Part shown: positions 24,696 through 33,263 of the stretch, piece after piece
How positions within the stretch are numbered: position 1 is the first letter of the stretch
How the letters are laid out: the number at the start of each line of letters is the position of its first letter
Origin: Rheinheimera sp.
Lineage (GTDB): Bacteria; Pseudomonadota; Gammaproteobacteria; Enterobacterales; Alteromonadaceae
DNA length: 41,424 nucleotides
Assembly (NCBI GenBank): GCA_008015325.1
Contig: SSFI01000013.1
Location: 1 to 41,424, forward strand
Direction: 5' to 3'
Notes under the pieces: model-generated
What the model was told of the DNA's origin: nothing
The model's database searches: none
What the model saw: the letters and a program-made list of their open reading frames with translations, nothing else
Program-made: the position numbers and the translations under genes

Positions 24696-24800
24696 ATGGC
24701 TGAAAACAGACAAGACAATGTCCCTGAAACCATTCGTGCAGATTTGGAACACATTGCAGAGCGGCTTTGGAGTGATAGAGCTGTTTGCGAACTTTTTTAA
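24696..24800 (+). pseudogene. truncated start of a SIR2-like defence gene
   Basis: A 34-codon frame with an excellent Shine-Dalgarno (AAGGAG, 7 bases before the ATG). The peptide begins MAENRQDNVPETIRADLEHI and continues AERLWSDRAV. This resembles the first residues of SIR2-like NADase/NTPase proteins of phage-defence systems, where the (I/L)AERLWSG...A stretch leads straight into the NAD-binding VGAGFS motif. Here it turns into CELF and stops, so everything catalytic is gone. It could alternatively be a real 34-residue protein, but the match in order and spacing favours a remnant. It sits between glmS and the glycan cluster, a likely recombination spot. Confidence 0.45.
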
Positions 24801-25131
24801 CCACTTTGCCGGAAAGTAGCAGCCGTAGCTTTTTTATGATCAGGAACTGACCTTTATTGGCGACCAGAATGAAAGTTTGTTCCTTGTTGACCACTAAAAC
24901 TGCACGGTAAAGTAGTCGGGGAATTCAGCGACGCGGATGATTATCTATCTGGCGATGTTCAGCAATTCCACCGTTTTAGCCATCCCGGCACGGCAAAAAG
25001 CCGGGGTTTTCCTGCGCAACCGCCAGACTATTTACCAGCGAGCGGCAAAACTCTGGTTTCGTTGCCATGGCAGAATCATCTATATTGCTGCTTAATGAAC
25101 GTACCACGGCAGTGCAGGGCACGGGACCGCG
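24801..25131. other. non-coding stretch before the glycan cluster
   Basis: No supported gene. A minus-strand frame over 24583-24894 has no ribosome site. At 24984-25010 CCCGGC and GCCGGG flank a 10-base loop and are followed by GTTTT, a weak possible terminator on the plus strand. No convincing promoter for the plus-strand cluster could be picked out. Confidence 0.4.
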
Positions 25132-25560
25132 ATGATTGAACAATTTATCTATGAAAATCAGTTAGCTGCTTTGGTGATCCGGCGGGATTTCCAGCGTGAT
25201 GGCATTGAGTTTTTTACGCCGGATGACTTCAGTCAGCAGCTGGCTTATATGCAAAGGCCCAAGGGCTATCAGATAGAGCCGCACTTGCACCAGCAGGTGA
25301 AGCGGGAAGTAGTGTATACCCAGGAAGTGCTGTGGATTAAATCCGGCTCAGTGCGGGTCGATTTTTATGACACTCAGCGGGTTTATCAGGAAAGCACTAT
25401 TTTGCAGACCGGCGATGTGATCCTGTTGGCACACGGTGGTCATGGTTTTTACATGTTGGCGGACAGCGAAATCATTGAAGTCAAACAAGGCCCTTATGCC
25501 GGCGATGGTGACAAAGTCCGTTTTGCTGCCGTAGCGCCAGACCAGGTGGTACTCAGATGA
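25132..25560 (+). CDS. cupin-fold protein of a sugar-modification cluster
   Basis: 142-residue cytoplasmic single-domain cupin. The metal-binding strand has H51 and H53 in IEPHLHQQ, followed by a turn-strand VLWIKSGSVRVDFYD and the second cupin motif LQTGDVILLAHGGHGFYML. WxcM/FdtA-like sugar-nucleotide isomerases are one possible relation, but the usual active-site pattern is not evident, so the reaction is unknown. It overlaps the aminotransferase gene by 4 bases (ATGA), which implies a joint role in making an unusual sugar. Ribosome site weak. Confidence 0.7.
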   Translation: MIEQFIYENQLAALVIRRDFQRDGIEFFTPDDFSQQLAYMQRPKGYQIEPHLHQQVKREVVYTQEVLWIKSGSVRVDFYDTQRVYQESTILQTGDVILLAHGGHGFYMLADSEIIEVKQGPYAGDGDKVRFAAVAPDQVVLR

Positions 25561-26672
25561 TCTCGGTCAGTACGCCTTATCTGGCCGGCAATGAAAAACA
25601 GTATCTGGCAGAATGTATCGATTCTGGCTGGGTCAGCTCCGATGGGCCTTTTGTTACACGCTTTGAGCAGGCGATGGCTGCTACTGTGCAGCGGCAATAT
25701 GGGGTCGCCTGTGCCAATGGCACCGCAGCACTTGATTTGGCAGTACGGGCGCTGGATTTACAGCCTGGCGATGAAGTCATTCTGCCGGCATTCACTATTA
25801 TTTCCTGTGTTCGTGCTTTGGTGTTGCAGGGCTTACGGCCTGTGCTGGTCGACAGTTGCCCGCGTACTTTTAACATGCAGGCTGCTGATGTCGCAGCCAA
25901 AATCACCACAAAAACCAAGGCCATCCTGCTGGTGCATCTGTATGGTCTTTGTGTGGACCTGGACCCCATTCTGGCGCTGGCACAGCGCTATCAGCTCAAA
26001 GTGATTGAAGATGCGGCCGAAGTGCTGGGCCAGCACTATCGCGGCGCTCCTTGCGGCAGTTTTGGCGATATCAGTGTGTTTAGTTTTTATGCCAATAAAC
26101 AGGTCACGACCGGTGAAGGCGGTATGGTGCTGACCAATGACCCGCAACTTGCTGAGCGCTGCCGGTCGCTGCGCAATCTGGCCTTTTCGCCGGACCCGGC
26201 GCGGCGGTTTATTCACGAAGAACTGGGCTGGAATTACCGGATGACCAATCTGCAGGCGGCGCTTGGTGTGGCGCAGCTGGAGAATTTGTCCACAGTAGTC
26301 GCACTGAAACGGCAGATGGGCGCACGTTATCAGCAGTTGCTGGCCGACTTACCCGGCGTGACTTTACCGCTCACCGGGACTGATTATTGCCAGAATATTT
26401 ATTGGGTTTTTACGCTGACGCTACAGGATGAAGTGAAGTTATCCGTACCGGAACTGATGGCGGCCCTCGCAAAGCGTGGTATCGGTAGCCGGCCGTTTTT
26501 TTATCCACTGCATCTGCAACCGGTGTTTGCCGGCCTGGACTGGACCCGGGAGCAACAGTTACCGCATGCAGAATGGCTCTATACCCGTGGCCTGTATCTG
26601 CCGTCCGGTGCCGGCATCACTGCGGCGGAGCAACAACAAGTCGCCACTGTTTTAGCGGAGTTGCTGAGATGA
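25557..26672 (+). CDS. DegT/DnrJ/EryC1 (perosamine-synthase-like) aminotransferase
   Basis: PLP-dependent sugar aminotransferase of 371 residues, converting a nucleotide-linked keto-sugar to an amino-sugar in the cytoplasm. N-terminal PYLAGNEKQYLAECIDSGWV is much like GDP-perosamine synthases (PerA). Family motifs: ANGTAALDLA (cofactor phosphate), IEDAAEVLG with Asp152, GSFGDISVFSFYANK with the Schiff-base Lys181, TTGEGGM, and NYRMTNLQAALGVAQLE. Substrate is inferred only. Genes for the GDP-mannose dehydratase step are not in the window, so the keto-sugar precursor must come from elsewhere. ATGA overlaps at both ends. Confidence 0.88.
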   Translation: MISVSTPYLAGNEKQYLAECIDSGWVSSDGPFVTRFEQAMAATVQRQYGVACANGTAALDLAVRALDLQPGDEVILPAFTIISCVRALVLQGLRPVLVDSCPRTFNMQAADVAAKITTKTKAILLVHLYGLCVDLDPILALAQRYQLKVIEDAAEVLGQHYRGAPCGSFGDISVFSFYANKQVTTGEGGMVLTNDPQLAERCRSLRNLAFSPDPARRFIHEELGWNYRMTNLQAALGVAQLENLSTVVALKRQMGARYQQLLADLPGVTLPLTGTDYCQNIYWVFTLTLQDEVKLSVPELMAALAKRGIGSRPFFYPLHLQPVFAGLDWTREQQLPHAEWLYTRGLYLPSGAGITAAEQQQVATVLAELLR

Positions 26673-27421
26673 AACCTTTTGCCGATTTATACGCTTTGTA
26701 TTACGACTTGCTCTACCGCGACAAAGACTACCAGACCGAGGCTGATTATATTACGACGCTTATCCGGCAATACCACCCGCAGGCTAAAAGCCTGCTTGAT
26801 TTGGGTTGTGGTACCGGTAAGCATGCACAATGTTTTGCCGGACAAGGCTGGCGTGTGCATGGCGTGGACCGCAGCAGCGGCATGCTGGCGCTGGCCCATG
26901 CCAGAACTAGACCCGGGCAGCTGACCTTTAGTCAGGCGGATATCCGGCAACTGGCGCTGGGACATCAGTTTGATGTCGTCACTGCGCTGTTTCATGTAAT
27001 GTCGTATCAGACCAGCGCGGCCGATCTCAATGCAGTATTCAGCGGCGTGGCGCAGCATCTGGCGCCTGGTGGCCTGTTTATTTTTGATTTCTGGTATGGG
27101 CCGGCGGTGCTGACTGACCGGCCTGTGGTACGGGTCAAGCGGCTGGAAAATGAACTGGTACAGGTGACGCGCATTGCCGAGCCGGAATGTATCGCCCGCG
27201 ACAATCTGGTCAAAGTGCAGTACGACATTTTCATTCAGGACAAACAACAACAGCAACACCAGCATTGTCAGGAGCAGCATCTGATGCGTTATTTCTTTGA
27301 CCCCGAGCTGGATCTGCTGGCGCAGCAACATGGCTTTACCACTGTGGCCAGTCTGGCCTGGCAAAGCGACAGAGCGCCGGATTTTGCCAGCTGGTATGCC
27401 GTGCGGGTGCTACAACGATGA
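26669..27421 (+). CDS. class I SAM-dependent methyltransferase
   Basis: 250-residue cytoplasmic methyltransferase. SAM motif I is LLDLGCGTGKHA (about 43-54), followed by GVDRSSGMLALA and an FDVVTALFHVMSYQ motif; then APGGLFIFDFWYGPA. This arrangement is seen in methyltransferases of sugar and antibiotic clusters, where they N- or O-methylate amino-sugars. Start chosen because its ATG overlaps the aminotransferase stop (ATGA); an open extension upstream lies within the previous gene. Likely acts on the amino-sugar made by the preceding enzyme (inference). Confidence 0.85.
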   Translation: MKPFADLYALYYDLLYRDKDYQTEADYITTLIRQYHPQAKSLLDLGCGTGKHAQCFAGQGWRVHGVDRSSGMLALAHARTRPGQLTFSQADIRQLALGHQFDVVTALFHVMSYQTSAADLNAVFSGVAQHLAPGGLFIFDFWYGPAVLTDRPVVRVKRLENELVQVTRIAEPECIARDNLVKVQYDIFIQDKQQQQHQHCQEQHLMRYFFDPELDLLAQQHGFTTVASLAWQSDRAPDFASWYAVRVLQR

Positions 27422-28902
27422 AAGTTGCCATTCTGCTGACAATGGAACCTGCAGCCGGCGGCGGTTTTCAATACGAACTGAAAATTGCAGCCTTGCTGGC
27501 TCAGGCGACGGCAGCGCAGTGGCAGGTACAGCTGTTTTGTCTCAATCCGGCATTGCTGGAGCCTTATGCCCGGCATGGTCTGAAGTTGCATCTGTTGCCG
27601 ACGGATGGTTTTGAGCGCGAACTGGTACAAAGCTTTCAGACCGATTTGCTGTATTTCCTGAGCCCCTCGCCGCTGTGCCTGCAGTTGCAGCAATTGCCAT
27701 ATGTGTTGACAGTATGGGACCTGTGCCACCGCGACTACCCGGAATTTCCCGAGGTGCGGACCGACGGTGAATTTGCCCGGCGTGAACAGTTTTATGCCGG
27801 CCCGGCACTGAGTCAGGCGGTGGCGGTCATCGTTGATTCTGACCATAGCGCGGCCCAGCTTCATCGTCGCTATGGATTGGACCGCGCACGTATCCGCGTC
27901 TTGCCGTTTTTACCCCGGCTTGACACTTTTGATAGCGAAACTGTCGATATCCGGAAGCAATTCGGCATCAAGGCCGACTATGTGTTTTACCCGGCGCAGT
28001 TCTGGGCGCATAAAAACCATGTGTATATTATTGCCGCGCTGGCTTTGCTGAAAGACGCGCATGGTGTCAGGCTGGATGCGGTGTTCTGCGGCAAAGATTA
28101 CGGCAATTTAAGCCATGTACTGCAACTGGCACAGCAGCTGGGTATTGCGGAGCAAATTCATTACCTCGGTTTTGCCGACGATGCGCTGATCCCATCTTTG
28201 TACCGGCAAAGCCGCGCGCTGGTGATGCCGACTTACTTCGGCCCGACTAATATCCCGCCGCTGGAGGCGTTCCACTATGGCGTACCGGTCTGTTATCCGG
28301 ATTTGCCCGGCCTCCGCGACCAGGTTGTGGAGGCTGCATATTTAATGGATTTGGCCAGACCCGACAGTCTGGTACAACATCTGCTGAGTATTCTGCAAGA
28401 CCCTGCAACAGTGCAGCAAAAAATCGCCGAAGGCAAAGCCCGGCTGGCTGGCTGGACAGATGCTGATTTTGCTGCCGGCATTGGCGCAGCGTTTGATGAT
28501 TTTGCAGCAAAACGCCGCTGCTGGGGGTCGACACACTGGACCGCGCCGATAGCTCCTGTACCGCCGCCGCCTGATTTTGCCGCTAAGTTTTATGCCGTGT
28601 CGCGGCTGGTGCGCAGTTGGCCGGCAGACTGCCGGGTCGCGCTGTACGGCGCCGGCACAGTTGGCGATATAGTGCTGGCCTTAGCGGGCGCACAGATCTG
28701 TGCGGTGGTGGATCAAAGCAGCGACCGGCGGCAACGCCGGGCAGAGGATGCCGCCGGGACCGTCTATGCACCTGAGCTGCTCAGTGCGCTTGAGTTTGAT
28801 CTGGTGCTGATTAGTGTGCTAGGGCGGGAAGCGCAAATCAGCGCCTATTTGTCGGACAAGCTCGGGATAGCGCCGGAAAAAATTCAGACGCTGTCCTGTT
28901 AA
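27418..28902 (+). CDS. GT4 glycosyltransferase with C-terminal Rossmann-like domain
   Basis: 494 residues. Residues 1-380 are a two-domain GT-B glycosyltransferase of family 4: an N-terminal MKVAILLTMEPAAGGGFQYE start, PFLPRLDTF, FYPAQFWAHKNH, and the donor-site motif PTNIPPLEAFHYGVPVCYPD. Residues about 405-494 are an added domain beginning CRVALYGAGTVGDIVLAL with VVDQS, PELL and LVLISVLGRE. This is a small dinucleotide-fold domain also visible in three other proteins of this cluster. The ATG overlaps the preceding stop. Probably transfers the modified amino-sugar to a glycan or protein. Confidence 0.87.
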   Translation: MKVAILLTMEPAAGGGFQYELKIAALLAQATAAQWQVQLFCLNPALLEPYARHGLKLHLLPTDGFERELVQSFQTDLLYFLSPSPLCLQLQQLPYVLTVWDLCHRDYPEFPEVRTDGEFARREQFYAGPALSQAVAVIVDSDHSAAQLHRRYGLDRARIRVLPFLPRLDTFDSETVDIRKQFGIKADYVFYPAQFWAHKNHVYIIAALALLKDAHGVRLDAVFCGKDYGNLSHVLQLAQQLGIAEQIHYLGFADDALIPSLYRQSRALVMPTYFGPTNIPPLEAFHYGVPVCYPDLPGLRDQVVEAAYLMDLARPDSLVQHLLSILQDPATVQQKIAEGKARLAGWTDADFAAGIGAAFDDFAAKRRCWGSTHWTAPIAPVPPPPDFAAKFYAVSRLVRSWPADCRVALYGAGTVGDIVLALAGAQICAVVDQSSDRRQRRAEDAAGTVYAPELLSALEFDLVLISVLGREAQISAYLSDKLGIAPEKIQTLSC

Positions 28903-28908
28903 GCGCCA

Positions 28909-29613
28909 TCAGCTGGCCCAGTGTTCATCTTTGACATAGCCGGCCTGTTGCAGCATCAAACCGCCATGTTGCTGAAAAACCTGCCGGTCGTTGGCGCTGA
29001 AATGATTGCGCCAGTCGCCGGCAACACCTTTACGCACAAAGGTATTACTTTCAAATACTTTGCCAAGCTCTTCGCGCATCCGAGGGATTGAGCTGCGCGC
29101 CAGCGCCTCTTCAATGGTTAACACTGCGGGCAGGGTCAATTGGCCAAGGAGCTGGCGGATAGTCTGCTCCGGTGTTGCTAACAAATCCTCGTAACGCAGC
29201 ATGATCACATCAGGCTCTGCCTGCCACAAAGCCAGATAGGCTGCCCAGTCGGCGGCAGTGCGTGCCAAATAGTCGCTAAAATCCACGTCAAACGAGGCGT
29301 ACAGGCCGTTGTTGACGCAAAAATCCTTCTCGAAAAAGTATTTGGAAACCACCACATCGCGGCCATCGCGGATCAGATGAATACGCCGGCCGGACAGATT
29401 TCGCGCCGACTGCGGCGGTTCATGACTTTTCACCACCGCTTGCGGTGGAATAGACAAATCGTCCTGCTCCAGATACCAGGGATGCTGCGAAATGGCAAAG
29501 GCATTAAAACCGGTCTGCACATAAATATCGCGGCGCGGCAACCCGAGCAGATGGCCGAGGATGTTCACCAGCCAGCTGCCGCCGGATTTCGGGTATTCGT
29601 AGACGGTGATCAT
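28909..29613 (-). CDS. sulfotransferase domain protein
   Basis: 234 residues. The PAPS 5'-phosphosulfate loop is YPKSGGSWLVNIL with Lys9; the 3'-phosphate motif is IRDGRDVVVSKYF (81-93). A late RKGVAGDWRNHF matches the RKG...GDW motif of cytosolic sulfotransferases. It should move sulfate from PAPS to a hydroxyl or amino group, most likely of the sugar built by this cluster. No PAPS synthesis genes are in the window. It lies end to end with the plus-strand operon (6 bases apart), and its start abuts the radical SAM gene directly. Confidence 0.88.
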   Translation of the reverse strand: MITVYEYPKSGGSWLVNILGHLLGLPRRDIYVQTGFNAFAISQHPWYLEQDDLSIPPQAVVKSHEPPQSARNLSGRRIHLIRDGRDVVVSKYFFEKDFCVNNGLYASFDVDFSDYLARTAADWAAYLALWQAEPDVIMLRYEDLLATPEQTIRQLLGQLTLPAVLTIEEALARSSIPRMREELGKVFESNTFVRKGVAGDWRNHFSANDRQVFQQHGGLMLQQAGYVKDEHWAS

Positions 29614-30846
29614 TTATACCTCACTGATTTGATGCAGACTGGTACAGTTACGGCACAGCGCGTTTTGCACCAGATTGGCGTTAAATTCGCGCCGAAGCTG
29701 TTGCATCGGCGCGCCGTTCCAAATCTCTTGCAAGCGCTGGCTGACGACATTTCCCAATACGTATTTTTTGTCGTAATCGTAACAGCAGGGCACTACGTCA
29801 CCATCCCAGGTGATGGTCATAGTGCGCCAGGGGATTTGACAGCTGACAAAATCGCGGTACGGCAGGCCCTGCGGTTGCTCATATTGATTGATCGACTGAA
29901 TATCGCCATTCCAGCTGACAAAGCCTTTTGCCATAAACTGGTCGATCCCAGGAATTTGCTGCCAGTATTGCTGCATTTTTTCGATACTTTCTGTGTTTTC
30001 GACGAAATTAATCATCGACAATACGACTTTAACTTTGCTGTTCAGCTGCACCTTACGCCGCAAAAAGGCCAGTAATAGTTCATGTGATTTGTCATAAGCG
30101 TTGCGCACGCCGCGAATGCGGAAAAACGACTCGTTGTCGTGCCCATCCAATGAGATATACAACAAGTGCGGCTGCGCCTGCAGCAGTCGTTCTGTCACAT
30201 CCGGCGTCAGCAACAGCGGATTGAGCGACAATGCTGGCTGCAGGTGACGTTCGGCGGCGAGCTGAATAAAAGTATCAAACTGCGGGTGCAGTAGACTTTC
30301 ACCAAAATGATGTAACCACAGCTGATTATCGCGGTAGAACTGCGGGTTTTCAGCAGCCAGCTGGTCGATGATATCGGTATAAAGTGCCAAATCCATCAGG
30401 CCCTGCCGACGCGTCATGCCTTCGGTGCGCGCACACATCACACACTTCATCGGGCATTGGTTGGTCAGTTCGATATTAAACACCGCCAGCGGTGCAGTGG
30501 TGATTTCTGGTCTGTGCTGACTGGCGTCGGCCGCACGGACATATCGTACGGCGTCGGCAAATGATAAAAAATGCTGATATTCACGCAGCAGCAAACTTTG
30601 TAGTTGGGGTTTGATCTCGGCGTAAAACGAGCTGGCGACCACAATAAGCAACTGTTGTTGTGGCCATTCAGTCAACACTGATGGTGGCAGAATGTCGATA
30701 CCATCAAGCTGTTGCTGCCATTTGGCCGGATTATTATCCACCACGGCAGTCACCGCGATGTGCCGGCTGCGCAGCCAGGCCAAGCATTCAACGGCCAGAC
30801 AGCCGCTGCCAAACAACACGACGGTTTTACCCTGGAATAACAACAT
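29614..30846 (-). CDS. radical SAM/SPASM protein with N-terminal Rossmann-like domain
   Basis: 410 residues. Residues 1-100 are a small Rossmann-like domain (VVLFGSGCLAVECLAWL, VVDNNPAKW, ILPPSVL, LLIVVASSFYAEI). The radical SAM core starts at about 121 with the [4Fe-4S] motif C131-PMK-C135-VM-C138 preceded by FNIELTNQ. A SPASM region ends the protein: VPCCYDYDKKYVLGNV, EIWNG, and CRNC near the C-terminus, binding auxiliary clusters. Such enzymes modify peptides or sugars. Start chosen for GAGGAG upstream; an open upstream extension overlaps the preceding gene. Confidence 0.85.
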   Translation of the reverse strand: MLLFQGKTVVLFGSGCLAVECLAWLRSRHIAVTAVVDNNPAKWQQQLDGIDILPPSVLTEWPQQQLLIVVASSFYAEIKPQLQSLLLREYQHFLSFADAVRYVRAADASQHRPEITTAPLAVFNIELTNQCPMKCVMCARTEGMTRRQGLMDLALYTDIIDQLAAENPQFYRDNQLWLHHFGESLLHPQFDTFIQLAAERHLQPALSLNPLLLTPDVTERLLQAQPHLLYISLDGHDNESFFRIRGVRNAYDKSHELLLAFLRRKVQLNSKVKVVLSMINFVENTESIEKMQQYWQQIPGIDQFMAKGFVSWNGDIQSINQYEQPQGLPYRDFVSCQIPWRTMTITWDGDVVPCCYDYDKKYVLGNVVSQRLQEIWNGAPMQQLRREFNANLVQNALCRNCTSLHQISEV

Positions 30847-30851
30847 CAGAC

Positions 30852-31988
30852 TTACTCCTCTGCGCTGCTGCTGGTTTGCTGGCGCTTTAACAAAAAGCCG
30901 TAAAAATCGATGCGCAGCTGGTCCTGATAATAAAACTCCGGATTGAGCCAGCTGGCGCGCACCTGATGGGCTTGCTGAAAACGTGGTTGCCACTGTGCCA
31001 GGCTTAAATGCCAGCTGGGGTACGAGGCGTCAAACAGATGAACCGGTACGTCGAGCCGGGCCACGACGTCCTCGGAACCTGGCCACAGCGGGAAGCGGCT
31101 GATATACATATAAGGCGCCTCAAGCGCGGCCAGGTCGGCAAAAGTTTGTGCCGGGTCGGCGACAAACTGCAGACTGCCGCTGGCGATCACCAGATCAAAA
31201 GCCTTACCCGGCGCTGCCGGCGGTTCAGGGATTGTGTGGCAAAACTGCAGGGCTGCCTGCTGCGGTAGCTGTGCGGCGGCCTCGACAATTAATGGGGTTT
31301 CGCAGACCAGCCAACGCTCAATCTGCAGCTCCGGCAGCAGATGGCGGACCAGCAAAAAATGCTCGCCGAGAGCGCCGCCAAAGTCCAGTACCCGTAAGAC
31401 ACGCCGGCCACAGCTCTGGTCTTGCAGCGCAGTGGCCGCCCATGTCAGCGCCAGCAGCATCTGCTGTTCATCGGCGTTGAGCTGATAGGTTCCGGCACTG
31501 AGCCGCTCTGATAATGCTGCCCGGCTGGCCAGCGCGGCAACCCGGTAACTGTCGACCTGATAACCGCTGCTGTCTGCCAGTGCCGAAGCATAATCCGGAT
31601 ACAGGGCGGAGAAAATCTGTCGGCCTTGCATTAAAGGGTCTGGCGGGATCGCCTGCAGAATTTGCTGGTCGTCGTGAACCCCCAATTCAGCCAGTTGCTG
31701 GCGAATGGCCGCGCCGGCGCCGCTGCTGATCAGAATAAAATATTGCTCCGGTTGATGTTGCAGCACGGCTGGGGCTTTCACCGGATAGCGGCCGGCAACC
31801 AATTGCTGCCAGCGGGTCGGGTCGTTGTCGACAAAAAAGGCGCATTGGATGCCAAGCATCTCCAGCAGCGTCAGGACCTGCTGACCGGCACCGCCGGCAC
31901 CGAATAACACCAGCTGAAAACCGGCCACTCGCTCGCGCAGTTGCTGCAATTGCCGGGCTGTCTGCAAATAATTAATCGGTTCTGCCAC
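30852..31988 (-). CDS. TIGR04325-like methyltransferase with N-terminal Rossmann-like domain
   Basis: 378 residues. Residues about 24-115 form the same kind of small domain as in the neighbours: FQLVLFGAGGAGQQVLTLLE, FFVDNDPTRWQ, KAPAVL and FILISSGAGAAIRQQL. From about residue 125 on it looks like the putative methyltransferase family TIGR04325: FSALYPDY and LDFGGALGEH (201-210) as SAM motif I. Members sit in O-antigen and glycan clusters; their reaction is not established. Ends 5 bases before the radical SAM start. Confidence 0.75.
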   Translation of the reverse strand: MAEPINYLQTARQLQQLRERVAGFQLVLFGAGGAGQQVLTLLEMLGIQCAFFVDNDPTRWQQLVAGRYPVKAPAVLQHQPEQYFILISSGAGAAIRQQLAELGVHDDQQILQAIPPDPLMQGRQIFSALYPDYASALADSSGYQVDSYRVAALASRAALSERLSAGTYQLNADEQQMLLALTWAATALQDQSCGRRVLRVLDFGGALGEHFLLVRHLLPELQIERWLVCETPLIVEAAAQLPQQAALQFCHTIPEPPAAPGKAFDLVIASGSLQFVADPAQTFADLAALEAPYMYISRFPLWPGSEDVVARLDVPVHLFDASYPSWHLSLAQWQPRFQQAHQVRASWLNPEFYYQDQLRIDFYGFLLKRQQTSSSAEE

Positions 31989-32003
31989 AGTTGTCTACAG
32001 TCC

Positions 32004-33263
32004 CTAATCACTGACAAAAGGTAATAACGCTGTCCAGTGCAGGATCTGCGCTTGTGCCGCATGTTTTTGCAAAATGCCCAGCACTTTTTTGTTTTTAAAG
32101 CTGCTCATGATGATCAGGTCACCAGCATCAGGTTTTGCTTCGTGCAGCGTCAGGACATTATCTGTGGAGGAATCGGTAAATTCTTTTTTGCTGACCAGGA
32201 TGGCTTCGGCAGATTTGCCCTGATTGCGGATGATTTTCAGCAGATGATTGGCAAAGCCGCTGTAGCCGAAAATAAACAGCCGGTTGCAGCGAAAATCAGT
32301 ATTGATGTGCTGCGCTGCGACACAGCGCTCGACATCGACATACAACTGCGCATTCTGACTGTTGTCGACGCGGATTTTGCTTGGTTTGCGTCTGGAGTAA
32401 ATCACGCCGTCGTTCAGATTGGCGTAGAGATTTTTATAAGCTTTACCATAGCTGGCGCTGCTTTGATAGTTGTTGTGGCGGAAGATCTCCAGCATATATT
32501 GATGCCAGAATTTTTTGCTGAGCTGCTCATTACGCGAAGTAAACACGCCCAGCGGCATGTCAGCGCAGTACAGCGTTTCGGTGCTGGCAAAATGTTTCCA
32601 TAAACTCCAGTCGCCGGCGTAGCGAAAACCATCCAGCGCCTGCGCCTGATATTGTTGCCACAAGCCGGCGCGAAAAAAGGTGCCTTCCTGCTGGATAAAA
32701 GGTGCACTGATGCCATCGGCCAGGCCGGCCCGGACTAAATCAGCGTTCAGCGCCCGGCGCGCGCAGCGGAATAAAGAGCCATTTCTGAGGATCATCGCTT
32801 CACCCGTCACCCAGTTGACACTATCGGCGAGGCCCGGGCTTTTGTCGATATTGGCGATAAATGAAAAAGAATCCGGCAAAATCAGGTCGTCTGAATTGAT
32901 CCAGGTGATCCAGTTTTGCGGCTGCAGCGCAAAACGGGCAAAACCTTGTTGGATGGCATCGTACATGCCATTGTCAGGCGCTGAGGCGTAGCTGAAATGC
33001 ACGCCGCGGCAAGACAAGGGCAACAGGCCCTGTGCCAGCGTGTGCTGCCATTGTTGCAGTAACGCGACGGTGCCGTCGCTGGAACCACCGTCCTGCACAT
33101 GGTAGTGAATGGTAAAATCACCGCTTTGTGAAATCACGCTATTGATGGTTCTGTTGATGGTTTGAACGGCATTAAAGGCTGGCGTGACCACGTAAATATG
33201 CATGTCTGATGTTGGTTCCACAGCTGATAAAGTTTGATGAGGCATAGGTGGCTGACACTGCAT
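32004..33263 (-). CDS. GT2 glycosyltransferase with C-terminal Rossmann-like domain
   Basis: 419 residues. The GT-A domain covers about 21-270: MHIYVVTPAFNAVQTINRTI, VQDGGSSDGT, APDNGMYDAIQQGF and WINSDDLILPDS, with the metal-binding DD. Acceptor side GDWSLWKHFA. Residues about 328-419 begin RLFIFGYSGFANHLLKII and continue with DLIIMSSFKNKKVLG; this resembles the GAG-type domains in the neighbouring proteins but is more divergent. The first ATG forms TGATG with the previous stop; MHIYVV (33203) is an alternative start that better fits the family. Confidence 0.85.
   Translation of the reverse strand: MQCQPPMPHQTLSAVEPTSDMHIYVVTPAFNAVQTINRTINSVISQSGDFTIHYHVQDGGSSDGTVALLQQWQHTLAQGLLPLSCRGVHFSYASAPDNGMYDAIQQGFARFALQPQNWITWINSDDLILPDSFSFIANIDKSPGLADSVNWVTGEAMILRNGSLFRCARRALNADLVRAGLADGISAPFIQQEGTFFRAGLWQQYQAQALDGFRYAGDWSLWKHFASTETLYCADMPLGVFTSRNEQLSKKFWHQYMLEIFRHNNYQSSASYGKAYKNLYANLNDGVIYSRRKPSKIRVDNSQNAQLYVDVERCVAAQHINTDFRCNRLFIFGYSGFANHLLKIIRNQGKSAEAILVSKKEFTDSSTDNVLTLHEAKPDAGDLIIMSSFKNKKVLGILQKHAAQAQILHWTALLPFVSD

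Noticed and set aside
24583-24894. 103-codon minus-strand frame after glmS
   Set aside because: No ribosome site, overlaps the glmS terminator and the SIR2-like remnant, composition irregular. The opening VNKEQTFILVANKG hints at a decayed fragment, but nothing can be supported.
26687-27364. 225-codon minus-strand frame opposite the methyltransferase
   Set aside because: Antisense shadow of a gene with clear SAM-binding motifs.
29377-30075. 232-codon plus-strand frame opposite the sulfotransferase and radical SAM genes
   Set aside because: Antisense to two clearly recognised genes; no family features; a typical shadow frame.
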